Position numbers and translations under genes: made by a program. The notes beneath the pieces are model-generated. The model was not told the DNA's origin and did not search any database. It saw only the letters and a list, made by a program, of their open reading frames with translations. This document shows positions 34,100-42,371 of a stretch of 64,000 nt of DNA, one piece after another. The stretch comes from Micromonospora chokoriensis (GTDB lineage Bacteria; Actinomycetota; Actinomycetes; Mycobacteriales; Micromonosporaceae): assembly GCF_000718555.1 (NCBI RefSeq), contig NZ_JOAN01000020.1, forward strand, positions 53,515-117,514, read 5' to 3'. Position 1 is the stretch's first letter, and every line of letters starts with the position of its first letter.

Positions 34100-34578
34100 C
34101 CGTCTACACCGTGAACCCCGAGCTCGACCTCGTCCTGGAGCGCACCGTCGACGTGGCGCCCGAGCTGGTCTGGCGGGCCTGGACCACGCCCGAGCTGCTC
34201 ATGCAGTGGTTCACTCCGAAGCCGTGGTCGACCGTCGCCTGCGAGATCGACCTGCGGCCCGGCGGCAGGTTCGACAACACGATGCGCTCGCCCGAGGGTC
34301 AGGAGTTCCCGCACAGCGGGTGCATCCTGGTGGCCGAGGAGGGCAAGACGCTTGTCTTCACCTCCGCCCTCGGCCCTGGCTTCCGCCCGCAGATCGTTCA
34401 GGAGGGTTTCGCGTTCACCGCGGTGGTTCGGATCGAGCCTGACGGCACCGGCACGAAGTACACTGCCATCGCCATCCACCCCGACGCGGCGGCGAAGAAG
34501 TCGCACGAGGAGATGGGCTTCCACGAGGGCTGGGGCGCAGCCCTGGACCAGCTGGTCGACCTCATGAAGTCCCACTGA
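34096..34578 (+). CDS. SRPBCC (AHSA1-like) ligand-binding protein
   Basis: A 160-residue START/SRPBCC-fold protein of the AHSA1 type, with [43 protein letters not shown] and the C-terminal [11 protein letters not shown] helix. Such proteins hold a hydrophobic ligand and are routinely paired with the ArsR subgroup upstream, with which it overlaps by 4 bases. The ligand is unknown. Confidence 0.88.
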   Translation: MTVYTVNPELDLVLERTVDVAPELVWRAWTTPELLMQWFTPKPWSTVACEIDLRPGGRFDNTMRSPEGQEFPHSGCILVAEEGKTLVFTSALGPGFRPQIVQEGFAFTAVVRIEPDGTGTKYTAIAIHPDAAAKKSHEEMGFHEGWGAALDQLVDLMKSH

Positions 34579-34597
34579 GCAGACCAGGGGGCGATCG

Positions 34598-35200
34598 ATG
34601 GCAAGGGTGACGACCGGGGCGACGATGTCGTTGGACGGCTACATCGCAAACGCGTCCCACGGTGGATTCGAGTACCTCTTCCAGTGGTACAGCAACGGTG
34701 ACGTCGAGACGCCGACGGCCGATCCCAAGATGACCTTTCGGACGTCCGCCGCGAGCGCCCGGCACCTGCACGATCTCAATGAGCGCACCGGCGCGCTCGT
34801 CGTCGGCCGGCGGCTGTTCGACATGACCAAGGGGTGGGGCGGCCGGCACCCGATGGACCTGCCCGTCGTGGTGGTCACGCACAGCGTGCCGGAGGGCTGG
34901 GAGCCGGAGAGCGACTCCTTCGTCTTCGTCACCGACGGCATCGCCAGCGCCATCGCCCGGGCGAAGGCGCTCGCCGGTGACAAGGAGGTCGGTGTCAACG
35001 GCGGCACGATCGCGGCCCAGGTCATCGAGGCCGGTCTGCTCGACGAGGTGCACGTCGACCTCGTCCCGGTGGTGCTGGGCGCGGGTATCCCGCTCTTCGC
35101 CGACCTGAAGATCGCGCCACTTCAGCTCGACGGCCCGTTCCGCGTCGTCGAGGGCGACGGTGTCACCCACCTGGCCTACCGGGTACGCCCAGCGGCCTGA
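34598..35200 (+). CDS. Dihydrofolate-reductase-like (RibD C-terminal) protein
   Basis: A 200-residue RibD_C/DHFR-fold protein, with GATMSLDGYIAN, ALVVGRRLFDMTKGW, VGVNGGTIAAQVIEAGLLDEV and VPVVLGAGIPLF. It is the third gene of the ArsR-SRPBCC unit (19 bases after the SRPBCC stop), so it is probably under the same repressor. It is a paralogue of the gene at 32639. Likely an NADPH-dependent reductase; substrate unknown. A hairpin terminator follows at 35310-35334. Confidence 0.86.
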   Translation: MARVTTGATMSLDGYIANASHGGFEYLFQWYSNGDVETPTADPKMTFRTSAASARHLHDLNERTGALVVGRRLFDMTKGWGGRHPMDLPVVVVTHSVPEGWEPESDSFVFVTDGIASAIARAKALAGDKEVGVNGGTIAAQVIEAGLLDEVHVDLVPVVLGAGIPLFADLKIAPLQLDGPFRVVEGDGVTHLAYRVRPAA

Positions 35201-35309
35201 ACGCCGTGGGGACCGGCCTGCTCGGGTCGGTCCCCGGTACGCCCGGCGGCGCGGGATCCTGGCGGTCGCGGCGGCCACCGCCAACCGGGTCGTCTCGGCC
35301 ATCGAGTAA

Positions 35310-35334
35310 CGGGCGCGTCACCTTAACGCGCCCG
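35310..35334 (+). terminator. Terminator hairpin after the ArsR operon
   Basis: Perfect 9-base arms CGGGCGCGT/ACGCGCCCG with a 7-base loop lie between the reductase-like gene and the GCS2 fusion gene. Confidence 0.75.
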
Positions 35335-35406
35335 AAACACCCCCGGTACCAACCCTGGGAACGCTCGTCGGACAGTCGAGTGCACGACACGCGAACCGGG
35401 GTGACC

Positions 35407-38073
35407 ATGGCCGACAACACCACGAACGCGCCGACGTACGACGGGGCGATGGGCCGGTCCGGCAACGGCCGGACGGTGCCCACCCCTCGCCCGAGCGCAA
35501 TCGTCGCGCTCGACGACGACCCGGCGGACCTGGCAACGATCGGCGTGGAGGAGGAGTTCCACGTCGTCGACCTACACACCCGGGAGCTGGTGCCCCGCGC
35601 CGGGGAGCTGCTCGACCGGCTGCCGGCCGCCTCGTTCACCGCCGAGCTGCACCGCAGCGTCGTCGAGACCAACACCGCGGTCTGCCGCACCCTGGACGAG
35701 ATCCGCGCCGAGCTGACCCGGCTGCGTCAGGCGGCCGTCCAGGTCGCCGACCGGGCTGGGCTGGGCATCGTGGCGGCCGGTACGGTGCCGCTGCGCGCCG
35801 ACGGCGACCCCAGCGTCACACCCACCTCCCGCTATCGGCGGATGCTCGACGAGTATCAGATGCTCGCCCGGGAGCAGCTGATCTGCGGCGCGCAGGTGCA
35901 CGTCGGAGTCTCCGACCGGGATCTGGCGGTGGCGGTCACCCGCCGGGTCCAGCCGTGGCTGCCGGTGCTGCTCGCCCTCTCCACCAGCTCGCCGTACTGG
36001 ATGGGCCAGGACAGCGGCTACGCGAGCGTCCGGTCGCTGGTCTGGCAGCGTTGGCCCACCGCCGGTGATCCGGGCGAGGTGAGCAGCGCGGCGGATCACG
36101 AGGCGCTGGTCGCCGAGCTGATCTCCTCCGAGACCATCACCGACCCCGCCATGATCTATTTCGATGTCCGGCCGTCGGCGCACGTGCCCACCGTGGAGCT
36201 GCGGATCACCGACGCCAACGCCGATGTCGAGACCATCGTCCTGCTCACCGGCCTGTTCCGGGCGCTGGTCCGAAGGGAGGTCGCCGCCCTGCGCGCCGGG
36301 GTGGAGCGCACAGCGGTACGCCCGCCGGTGCTGCGCGCCGCTGTGTGGCGGGCGGCCCGCTCCGGGCTGGAAGGCGACCTGCTCGACCTGCCGCGATCGG
36401 CCCGACCGGTGCCGGCCGGCGAGGCGGTCCGCCGTCTGGTGACCGACCTGCGCTCGCAGTTGGAGGCGACCGGGGACTGGGAGCAGGTCAGCGAGCTGAC
36501 CCGGTACGCGCTGGAGCACGGCAGCTCAGCGGCGCGGCAACGGCGGGCGTACGAGCGGCGTGGCCGGTTGGCCGACGTGGTCGACCTGCTGCTCGACGAG
36601 ACCCGGGGCCGGGTCCGAGGGCCGCTGCCAGGTGCGCCGACACCGCCAGCGCTGCCCACCTACGCCGACGCCGGGGACGAGGTCTTCGGGCTGGCCGGGC
36701 CGCAACCGGCGTACGCCCCGATGCTCGCGGCCCTGCGTCAGCTCGGCGCCGGCGCCCTGCGTCAACGGGAGCACGACCGGGACGAGGAACAGCGGGCCCG
36801 GGGAGTGACGTTCAGCGTGGCCGGCGAGGCGAGCACCCGGCTCTTCCCGGTCGACCTGGTGCCCCGGGTGGTGCCCGCCGCCGACTGGCGGGCCCTGCGT
36901 ACCGGCCTGGTGCAACGTGCCCGCGCGCTCGACGCGTTCCTGCGCGACGTCTACGCCGACCGGGCCGTGGTGGCCGACGGGGTGGTGCCGGCGTGGGTGG
37001 TGGAGTCCTCACCCGGGCTGCGCCCGACCGGGGCGTTGATGGGCCGGCGGGGCACCCGGGCCCAGGTGTCCGGGACCGACCTCGTCCGGGACCCGGACGG
37101 CGGCTGGTACGTGCTGGAGGACAACCTGCGGGTGCCCTCCGGGATCGGCTACGCGGTGCAGAACCGTCGGCTGACCCAGGCGGTGCTGCCGGAGCTGCCG
37201 GTGCCGGAGGATCTGCTGCCCGCCGACGAGACGCCGGCGATGCTGTACCGGGCGCTGGTCGCCGCCGCGCCTGCCGCGGCCGACGACCCCGCCGTGGTGG
37301 TGCTCAGCAGTGGGCCGGGTGACCCGGCCTGGTTCGAGCATCGGCTGCTCGCCGACGAGATGGGTGTGCCGCTGACCGAGACCAGCGACCTGCTGGTGGA
37401 GGAGGGCCGGGTTCGGCTGGTCCGCGCGGGCTGCCGCAGCGAGGTCGACGTGATCTACCTGCGGATGGACGAGGAGGCGCTGCTGCACGCGCCGGGCGCC
37501 GACGGGGTGCCGCTGGGTTGGCCGCTGCTCGCCGCGGTGCACGCCGGGCGTCTCACGCTGGCCAACGCGTTGGGCAACGGTGTCGGCGACGACAAGGCGC
37601 TGTACGCGTACGTGCCCCGGCTGATCGAGTACTACCTGGGCGAGAAGCCGCTGCTGGGGGACGTGCCGACGTACCTGTGTGGGCTGCCCGAGCAGCGAGC
37701 CGAGGTGCTGGGCCGGCTCGACGAGTTGGTGCTCAAGCCGGTCGACGGGTACGGCGGTGACCGGGTGGTGATCGGCCCTCGGGCCGAGGCGGAGGAGTTG
37801 GACGCAGTCCGGGAGCAGATCCTCGCGGCTCCGCACCGCTGGATCGCCCAGGAGATGATCGCGCTCACCACCCACCCGGTCTTCGACGGCACGGCCCTCG
37901 CTCCCCGCCACGTCGACCTGCGGGCCTTCGTGTTCCTCGGTGACATCGCCGAGGTCGCGCCGGTGGCGCTGACCCGGGTGGCGCCGGCCGGCAGCATGAT
38001 CGTCAATTCGTCGCGCGGCGGTGGGTCGAAGGACACCTGGCTGCTCGGTGGAGCCGACGAGCAGCCGGTGTAA
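35407..38073 (+). CDS. GCS2 carboxylate-amine ligase fused to a circularly permuted ATP-grasp domain
   Basis: An 888-residue fusion of two amide-bond-forming modules. Residues about 40-400 are a glutamate-cysteine-ligase type 2 (YbdK/EgtA-like) domain with IGVEEEFHVVD, GAQVHVGVSD and PTVELRITDANAD. Residues about 430-880 are a circularly permuted type 2 ATP-grasp domain, with PRVVPAADWRALRTGL, LEDNLRVPSGIGYAVQNRR and LKPVDGYGGDRVVIG. Both use ATP to join a carboxylate to an amine. The fusion precedes an AsnO-like amidotransferase and an S9 peptidase, which suggests assembly of a short peptide. It could replace the Ngg synthetase of the NAGGN pathway. The ATG at 35407 is chosen because residues before it are low-complexity. 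Confidence 0.85.
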   Translation: MADNTTNAPTYDGAMGRSGNGRTVPTPRPSAIVALDDDPADLATIGVEEEFHVVDLHTRELVPRAGELLDRLPAASFTAELHRSVVETNTAVCRTLDEIRAELTRLRQAAVQVADRAGLGIVAAGTVPLRADGDPSVTPTSRYRRMLDEYQMLAREQLICGAQVHVGVSDRDLAVAVTRRVQPWLPVLLALSTSSPYWMGQDSGYASVRSLVWQRWPTAGDPGEVSSAADHEALVAELISSETITDPAMIYFDVRPSAHVPTVELRITDANADVETIVLLTGLFRALVRREVAALRAGVERTAVRPPVLRAAVWRAARSGLEGDLLDLPRSARPVPAGEAVRRLVTDLRSQLEATGDWEQVSELTRYALEHGSSAARQRRAYERRGRLADVVDLLLDETRGRVRGPLPGAPTPPALPTYADAGDEVFGLAGPQPAYAPMLAALRQLGAGALRQREHDRDEEQRARGVTFSVAGEASTRLFPVDLVPRVVPAADWRALRTGLVQRARALDAFLRDVYADRAVVADGVVPAWVVESSPGLRPTGALMGRRGTRAQVSGTDLVRDPDGGWYVLEDNLRVPSGIGYAVQNRRLTQAVLPELPVPEDLLPADETPAMLYRALVAAAPAAADDPAVVVLSSGPGDPAWFEHRLLADEMGVPLTETSDLLVEEGRVRLVRAGCRSEVDVIYLRMDEEALLHAPGADGVPLGWPLLAAVHAGRLTLANALGNGVGDDKALYAYVPRLIEYYLGEKPLLGDVPTYLCGLPEQRAEVLGRLDELVLKPVDGYGGDRVVIGPRAEAEELDAVREQILAAPHRWIAQEMIALTTHPVFDGTALAPRHVDLRAFVFLGDIAEVAPVALTRVAPAGSMIVNSSRGGGSKDTWLLGGADEQPV

Positions 38074-38172
38074 CCCACGCTTGACCCACCCGTCATCGGG
38101 ACGCAACCCGGTCCGCCAAGCCTGGACCGGTCAGCGGACCCAGCGGACCTGAGCCGATGAGAGGTGCGTGAC

Positions 38173-39951
38173 ATGTGCGGTATCGGAGGCGAACTCCGCC
38201 TCGACGGGGCACCATCGGACCTGGCCGCCGTCGAGCGGATGCTCGCGGACCTGACCCCCCGAGGCCCGGACGGCGAGGGTCGGTGGCAGCACGGGCCGGT
38301 GGCCCTGGTGCACCGCCGGCTGCGCATCATCGACCTGTCCGACGCGGGCGCCCAGCCGATGGTCGACGACGAGTTGGGTCTGGCCCTGGTCTTCAACGGC
38401 TGCATCTACAACTACCGGGAGCTGCGCGACGAGCTGACCGCGGCCGGGTACTCGTTCCGGTCCACCTCGGACACCGAGGTGATCATCAAGGCGTACCACA
38501 GGTGGGGGGCGGCCTGCGTCGAGCGGTTCTACGGGATGTTCGCCTTCGCCCTGGTCGAGCTGGCCACGCACACGCTGGTGTTGGCCCGGGACCGACTCGG
38601 CATCAAGCCGCTCTACCTGGCCGAGGGTCCGGGCCGGGTGCGCTTCGCCTCGACCCTGCCGGCGTTGCTCGCCGCCGGCGACGTGGACACCGACCTCGAC
38701 CCGGTGGCCCTGCACCACTACATGAGCTTCCACTCGGTCGTCCCGCCACCGCGCACGATCCTCGCCGGGGTCCGCAAACTGCCGCCGGCCACCGTACGGG
38801 TGATCACCGCGGACGGCCGAAGCACCGACACCACCTACTGGCGGCCGGAGTTCAATCGGGCCGCGGCCGATCCGATGTCCGCCGACGAGTGGCAGGAACG
38901 GATGATGGCGGCGTTACGCACCGCCGTACGCCGACGGATGGTCGCCGACGTGCCGGTCGGCGTGCTGCTCTCCGGCGGTCTCGACTCCAGCCTGATCGTC
39001 GCCCTGCTGGCCGAGCAGGGCCAGCGAGGGCTGGCCACCTTCAGCATCGGCTTCGAGGCGGCGGCCGGGGAGAGCGGCGACGAGTTCCACTACTCCGACC
39101 TGGTGGCCCGGCACTTCGGCACCGACCACCAGCAGATCCGCATCGATGCCCAGCGATTCGTCCCGGCCGTGCACCAGGCCATCGCGGCGATGAGCGAGCC
39201 GATGGTCAGCCACGACTGCGTCGCGTTCCACCTGCTCTCCGAGGAGGTCTCGCAGCGGATCACGGTGGTGCAGTCCGGGCAGGGTGCCGACGAGATCCTC
39301 GCCGGCTACGACTGGTACCCCCCGATGGCCAACGTGGCCCGTGCGGACGCCGTCGAGGCGTACGCCCGGGTGTTCTTCGATCGTCGCCACGATGCGCTCG
39401 GCGGGCACCTGGCGCCCGAGTGGATGCTCGACCACGATGCCAGCCTGGAGTTCGTCGCCGCGCATTTCGGCATGCCCGGCGCGGACACCGCGCTGGACGC
39501 GGCGCTGCGCCTGGACAGCCTGGTGATGCTTGTCGACGACCCGGTCAAGCGGGTCGACAACATGACGATGGCCTGGGGGCTGGAGGCCCGCGTGCCGTTC
39601 CTCGATCACGAGGTGGTCGAGCTGGCCGCCGCCTGTCCACCCGCCATGAAGCTGGCGCAGGGCGGCAAGGGCGTGCTGAAGGCGGCGAGCCGGGGCATCG
39701 TCCCGGACGAGGTGATCGACCGGCCGAAGGGCTACTTCCCGGTGCCCGCCATCCGGCACCTCTCCGGCCCACTGTTCGACGACGTGCGGGACGCGCTGAC
39801 CGCCCGACCGGCGCGCGAGCGGGGCCTGTTCCGCAAGGACTACCTGGAGGAGTTGCTGGACGGGCCGAACGCCCAGCGGACCACGCTGGGCTCCAACGCG
39901 CTCTGGCAGCTCGGGCTGCTGGAGCTCTGGTTGCAGCGGATCGGGGTTTAG
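38173..39951 (+). CDS. Class II amidotransferase like N-acetylglutaminylglutamine amidotransferase (AsnO)
   Basis: A 592-residue asparagine-synthetase-type enzyme. Cys2 follows the initiator Met (MCGIGGE), giving the Ntn glutaminase nucleophile that releases ammonia; the start is fixed by this. The synthetase half has the pyrophosphatase loop SGGLDSS (about 267-273) that adenylates a carboxylate. The later DDPVKRVDNMTMAWGLEARV and RPKGYFPVP segments are marks of the AsnO-type amidotransferases that form N-acetylglutaminylglutamine amide, a compatible solute. It lies 99 bases after the GCS2/ATP-grasp fusion and directly before the S9 peptidase, matching the synthetase-amidotransferase-peptidase cassette. 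The exact product here is an inference. Confidence 0.86.
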   Translation: MCGIGGELRLDGAPSDLAAVERMLADLTPRGPDGEGRWQHGPVALVHRRLRIIDLSDAGAQPMVDDELGLALVFNGCIYNYRELRDELTAAGYSFRSTSDTEVIIKAYHRWGAACVERFYGMFAFALVELATHTLVLARDRLGIKPLYLAEGPGRVRFASTLPALLAAGDVDTDLDPVALHHYMSFHSVVPPPRTILAGVRKLPPATVRVITADGRSTDTTYWRPEFNRAAADPMSADEWQERMMAALRTAVRRRMVADVPVGVLLSGGLDSSLIVALLAEQGQRGLATFSIGFEAAAGESGDEFHYSDLVARHFGTDHQQIRIDAQRFVPAVHQAIAAMSEPMVSHDCVAFHLLSEEVSQRITVVQSGQGADEILAGYDWYPPMANVARADAVEAYARVFFDRRHDALGGHLAPEWMLDHDASLEFVAAHFGMPGADTALDAALRLDSLVMLVDDPVKRVDNMTMAWGLEARVPFLDHEVVELAAACPPAMKLAQGGKGVLKAASRGIVPDEVIDRPKGYFPVPAIRHLSGPLFDDVRDALTARPARERGLFRKDYLEELLDGPNAQRTTLGSNALWQLGLLELWLQRIGV

Positions 39952-41799
39952 ATGAGCGTACGGACCGAGGCGCCGCGCACCACCCGGCGGGCCCGACCCG
40001 CGAACCACCGGCCGGTGTCGCCACCGGTGCCCGTGGGCGAGGACTTCGCCCCCGCGCCGTCCCCCGACGGCCGCCGGGTGGCGTTCCTCTCCGACCGGGC
40101 GGGAACGCCCGGGGTCTGGGTCGCCGAGGTCGACGCGGGTGCGCCCGTCGCGTTGCCGGTCGGCGACGAGCCGGTGCTCGCGTTGAGCTGGTCTCCGGAC
40201 GGCCAGTGGCTGGCCTGCGTCGTCGCCCCCGGTGGTGCGCCCCGCACCGAGCTGTGGGCCGTGAGTCCGGACGGGACGCGACGCCACCAGATCGCCGGGT
40301 TCGGCCGCCGCAGCGCCGCGTTGGCCGGCTGGTTGCCCGGCGGCGCGCTGATGGCGGTCACCGAGACCGACGAGCACGGGCAGGCCCTGCTGGTCGATGC
40401 GACCACCGGGCACCGGCGGGTGCTCGCCGAGGGTGACCTGCTCACGCTCCTGGACGTCACCCCGGACGCCGGTGCGGCACTGCTGCGCCGCGGCCCGCGC
40501 AACGCCCGCTGGCTGGAGCTGCTCGACGTGGCGACAGGCGTTCGACGGCGGCTGCTCCCGGACACCGGGCGGGGCAGCACCGACCAGGGGTGGTTCGGCC
40601 CGGACGGCACGAGCGTGCTGGCCCGCACCGACGCGTACTCCGAGCTCGCCGCGCTGGTGCGGGTCGACCTGACCCGCCCGGAGCTGGCGCCGACCCGGCT
40701 CGCCGGGCGACCCGACGCCGAGTTGGAGCACGTGACGCCGAGCGCGGACGGGCAGCGCGGCGCGCTGCTGTGGAACACCTACGGCGGGCGCAGCGAGCTG
40801 AGCCTGCTCGACTTCGCCAGCGGTGTGCAGCGGGCCGTCACCGCACCCGGTGAGGTGCTCGGCGACGCCGTCTTCGCCGCCGACGGCGGTCTGCTCTGCC
40901 TCACCGCGCAGGGGCCGGTACAGCCCCGGGAGGTGTGGCTTGTCGACCCGTCGACCGGGGCGCTGCGCCCGCTGCGGTCGGACACCGTCGGCCCGCGTAC
41001 GGACGACGCCGGTGTCGCGCCGCAACTTGTCGACCTGCGTGCCCGCGACGGGTTGGCGCTCTCCGGCTGGCTCTACCGCCCGGCCGGTCCGGGCCCCTGG
41101 CCGACCGCGATCAGCCTGCACGGTGGCCCGGAGGCGCAGGAGCGCCCCGGCTACAACCCGCTGTTCCAGGCCCTCGTGGCGCAGGGCGTCGCGGTCTTCG
41201 CGCCAAACGTACGCGGGTCGTCCGGGTTCGGCCGGTCGTTCGTCGCCGCCGACAACCTCGCCGGCCGCTACGGTGCGATCGCCGACGTGGCGGCCTGCGC
41301 CGACTTCCTCGTAGACGCCGGCGTCGCCCGGCCCGATCAGCTCGGCTGTCTGGGCCGCTCCTACGGCGGTTACCTGGTCCTCGCGGTGCTGGTGAACTTC
41401 CCCGGGTTGTTCGCCGCCGGGGTCGCCGAGTGCGGCATCTCCGACTTCCGGACCTTCTTCGCCGGCACCGAGCCGTGGATCGCCGCCGCCGCCGTCAGCA
41501 AGTACGGCGACCCGCAGCGGGACGCCGAACTGCTGCGCGACCTCTCCCCGCTTACCCACATCGACCGGCTGGACGTGCCGGTGCTGCTGATCCACGGCGC
41601 GAACGACACAAACGTGCCGGCCGGCGAGTCAGCACAGGTCGCCCAGGCCCTCGCTGCCCGGGGCGTGCCGCACGAGCACCTGGTGCTCGTCGGGGAGGGG
41701 CACGACTTCCTGGCGCGGGCCAACGCCGAAGCGGCCCGTACCGCCACCACCGCCTGGCTGACCCGGCACCTCGCCGCGACTGCGGCCGTCGTCGGCTGA
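39952..41799 (+). CDS. S9-family (prolyl-oligopeptidase-like) serine peptidase
   Basis: A 615-residue peptidase. The N-terminal 350 residues are a beta-propeller of PD40/WD-type repeats (SPDGRRVAFLSDRAG, SWSPDGQWLACVV). The C-terminal hydrolase domain has S470 in GRSYGG, D552 in HGANDTNVP and H584 in GEGHDF, a complete triad. No signal peptide is seen, so it is cytoplasmic. Its ATG directly follows the amidotransferase stop, so it is translationally coupled. It may hydrolyse the peptide made by the two upstream enzymes, as the peptidase of the NAGGN cassette is thought to, though that one is a metallopeptidase. Confidence 0.9.
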   Translation: MSVRTEAPRTTRRARPANHRPVSPPVPVGEDFAPAPSPDGRRVAFLSDRAGTPGVWVAEVDAGAPVALPVGDEPVLALSWSPDGQWLACVVAPGGAPRTELWAVSPDGTRRHQIAGFGRRSAALAGWLPGGALMAVTETDEHGQALLVDATTGHRRVLAEGDLLTLLDVTPDAGAALLRRGPRNARWLELLDVATGVRRRLLPDTGRGSTDQGWFGPDGTSVLARTDAYSELAALVRVDLTRPELAPTRLAGRPDAELEHVTPSADGQRGALLWNTYGGRSELSLLDFASGVQRAVTAPGEVLGDAVFAADGGLLCLTAQGPVQPREVWLVDPSTGALRPLRSDTVGPRTDDAGVAPQLVDLRARDGLALSGWLYRPAGPGPWPTAISLHGGPEAQERPGYNPLFQALVAQGVAVFAPNVRGSSGFGRSFVAADNLAGRYGAIADVAACADFLVDAGVARPDQLGCLGRSYGGYLVLAVLVNFPGLFAAGVAECGISDFRTFFAGTEPWIAAAAVSKYGDPQRDAELLRDLSPLTHIDRLDVPVLLIHGANDTNVPAGESAQVAQALAARGVPHEHLVLVGEGHDFLARANAEAARTATTAWLTRHLAATAAVVG

Positions 41800-41816
41800 G
41801 GCGATATCCTGCGCCG

Positions 41817-42356
41817 GTGGAGGTCGTGGCGCAGGGCGAGCGGTTGGCCGCGGACCTGAGCCGCTGGCTGGCCGAGGTGACCTTCGTCGACCTGGACACC
41901 GACGAGGTCACCGCGTTGGTGATCGACTCGGTGGTGCGGTGGGCCGAGGCCCACCGCTGGCGGGTCTACCGGCGCGCGCCGAGCGTGTTGCCGTTGCCGC
42001 CGCCGCTGGAGCAGCGGCACTCGGTCCTCGACGTGGCATGTGCCCGTCCGGACGGCCCGCCGGTCGTGGTGGAGGTCGACCACACCGACCGGGCCCGTAC
42101 GGTGCAGAAGTTGCGCGCGGAGGCGGATGCCGGCCGGATCCCGATCTGGGTGCGGTGGGGCGTCGGACGTTTCACCGTGCCGCCACCGCCGGTGCGGATG
42201 GTGACCGTCGAGGTGACCCGGCGGGCCGGGCCGGCCGGGCGGGGGCGTCTGCACAGCCGCGGCGGTGACCGCCCCGCCCCGGCCCACTCGACCGGTGGCG
42301 GCACCGCGGACGCGCAGGCACTACCGATCCCCCTTACCGATCCGGATCAGGGCTGA
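41817..42356 (+). CDS. Uncharacterised protein, possible PD-(D/E)XK-like fold
   Basis: A 179-residue protein with no confident family. The start is a GTG at 41817 (V-E-V-V-A-Q-G), 18 bases after the peptidase gene. A central segment, SVLDVACARPDG followed by VVVEVDHTDRARTVQKL, has the D...ExD...K spacing and strand pattern of PD-(D/E)XK nuclease folds, but the match is loose. The last 45 residues are low-complexity, rich in P, G and R. It may be the fourth member of the peptide cassette or an unrelated gene. Confidence 0.6.
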   Translation: MEVVAQGERLAADLSRWLAEVTFVDLDTDEVTALVIDSVVRWAEAHRWRVYRRAPSVLPLPPPLEQRHSVLDVACARPDGPPVVVEVDHTDRARTVQKLRAEADAGRIPIWVRWGVGRFTVPPPPVRMVTVEVTRRAGPAGRGRLHSRGGDRPAPAHSTGGGTADAQALPIPLTDPDQG

Positions 42357-42371
42357 CGCGGGGAGCGCACC

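Noticed and set aside
32639..35200. Two RibD_C/DHFR-like genes considered as antifolate-resistance dihydrofolate reductases
   Set aside because: They lack the full folate-binding pattern and belong to the broad RibD_C group; a trimethoprim-resistance role cannot be supported.
38914..41595. An 893-codon open frame opposite the amidotransferase and peptidase genes
   Set aside because: Low-complexity translation, no motif, and the opposite strand carries two complete enzymes with active-site residues.
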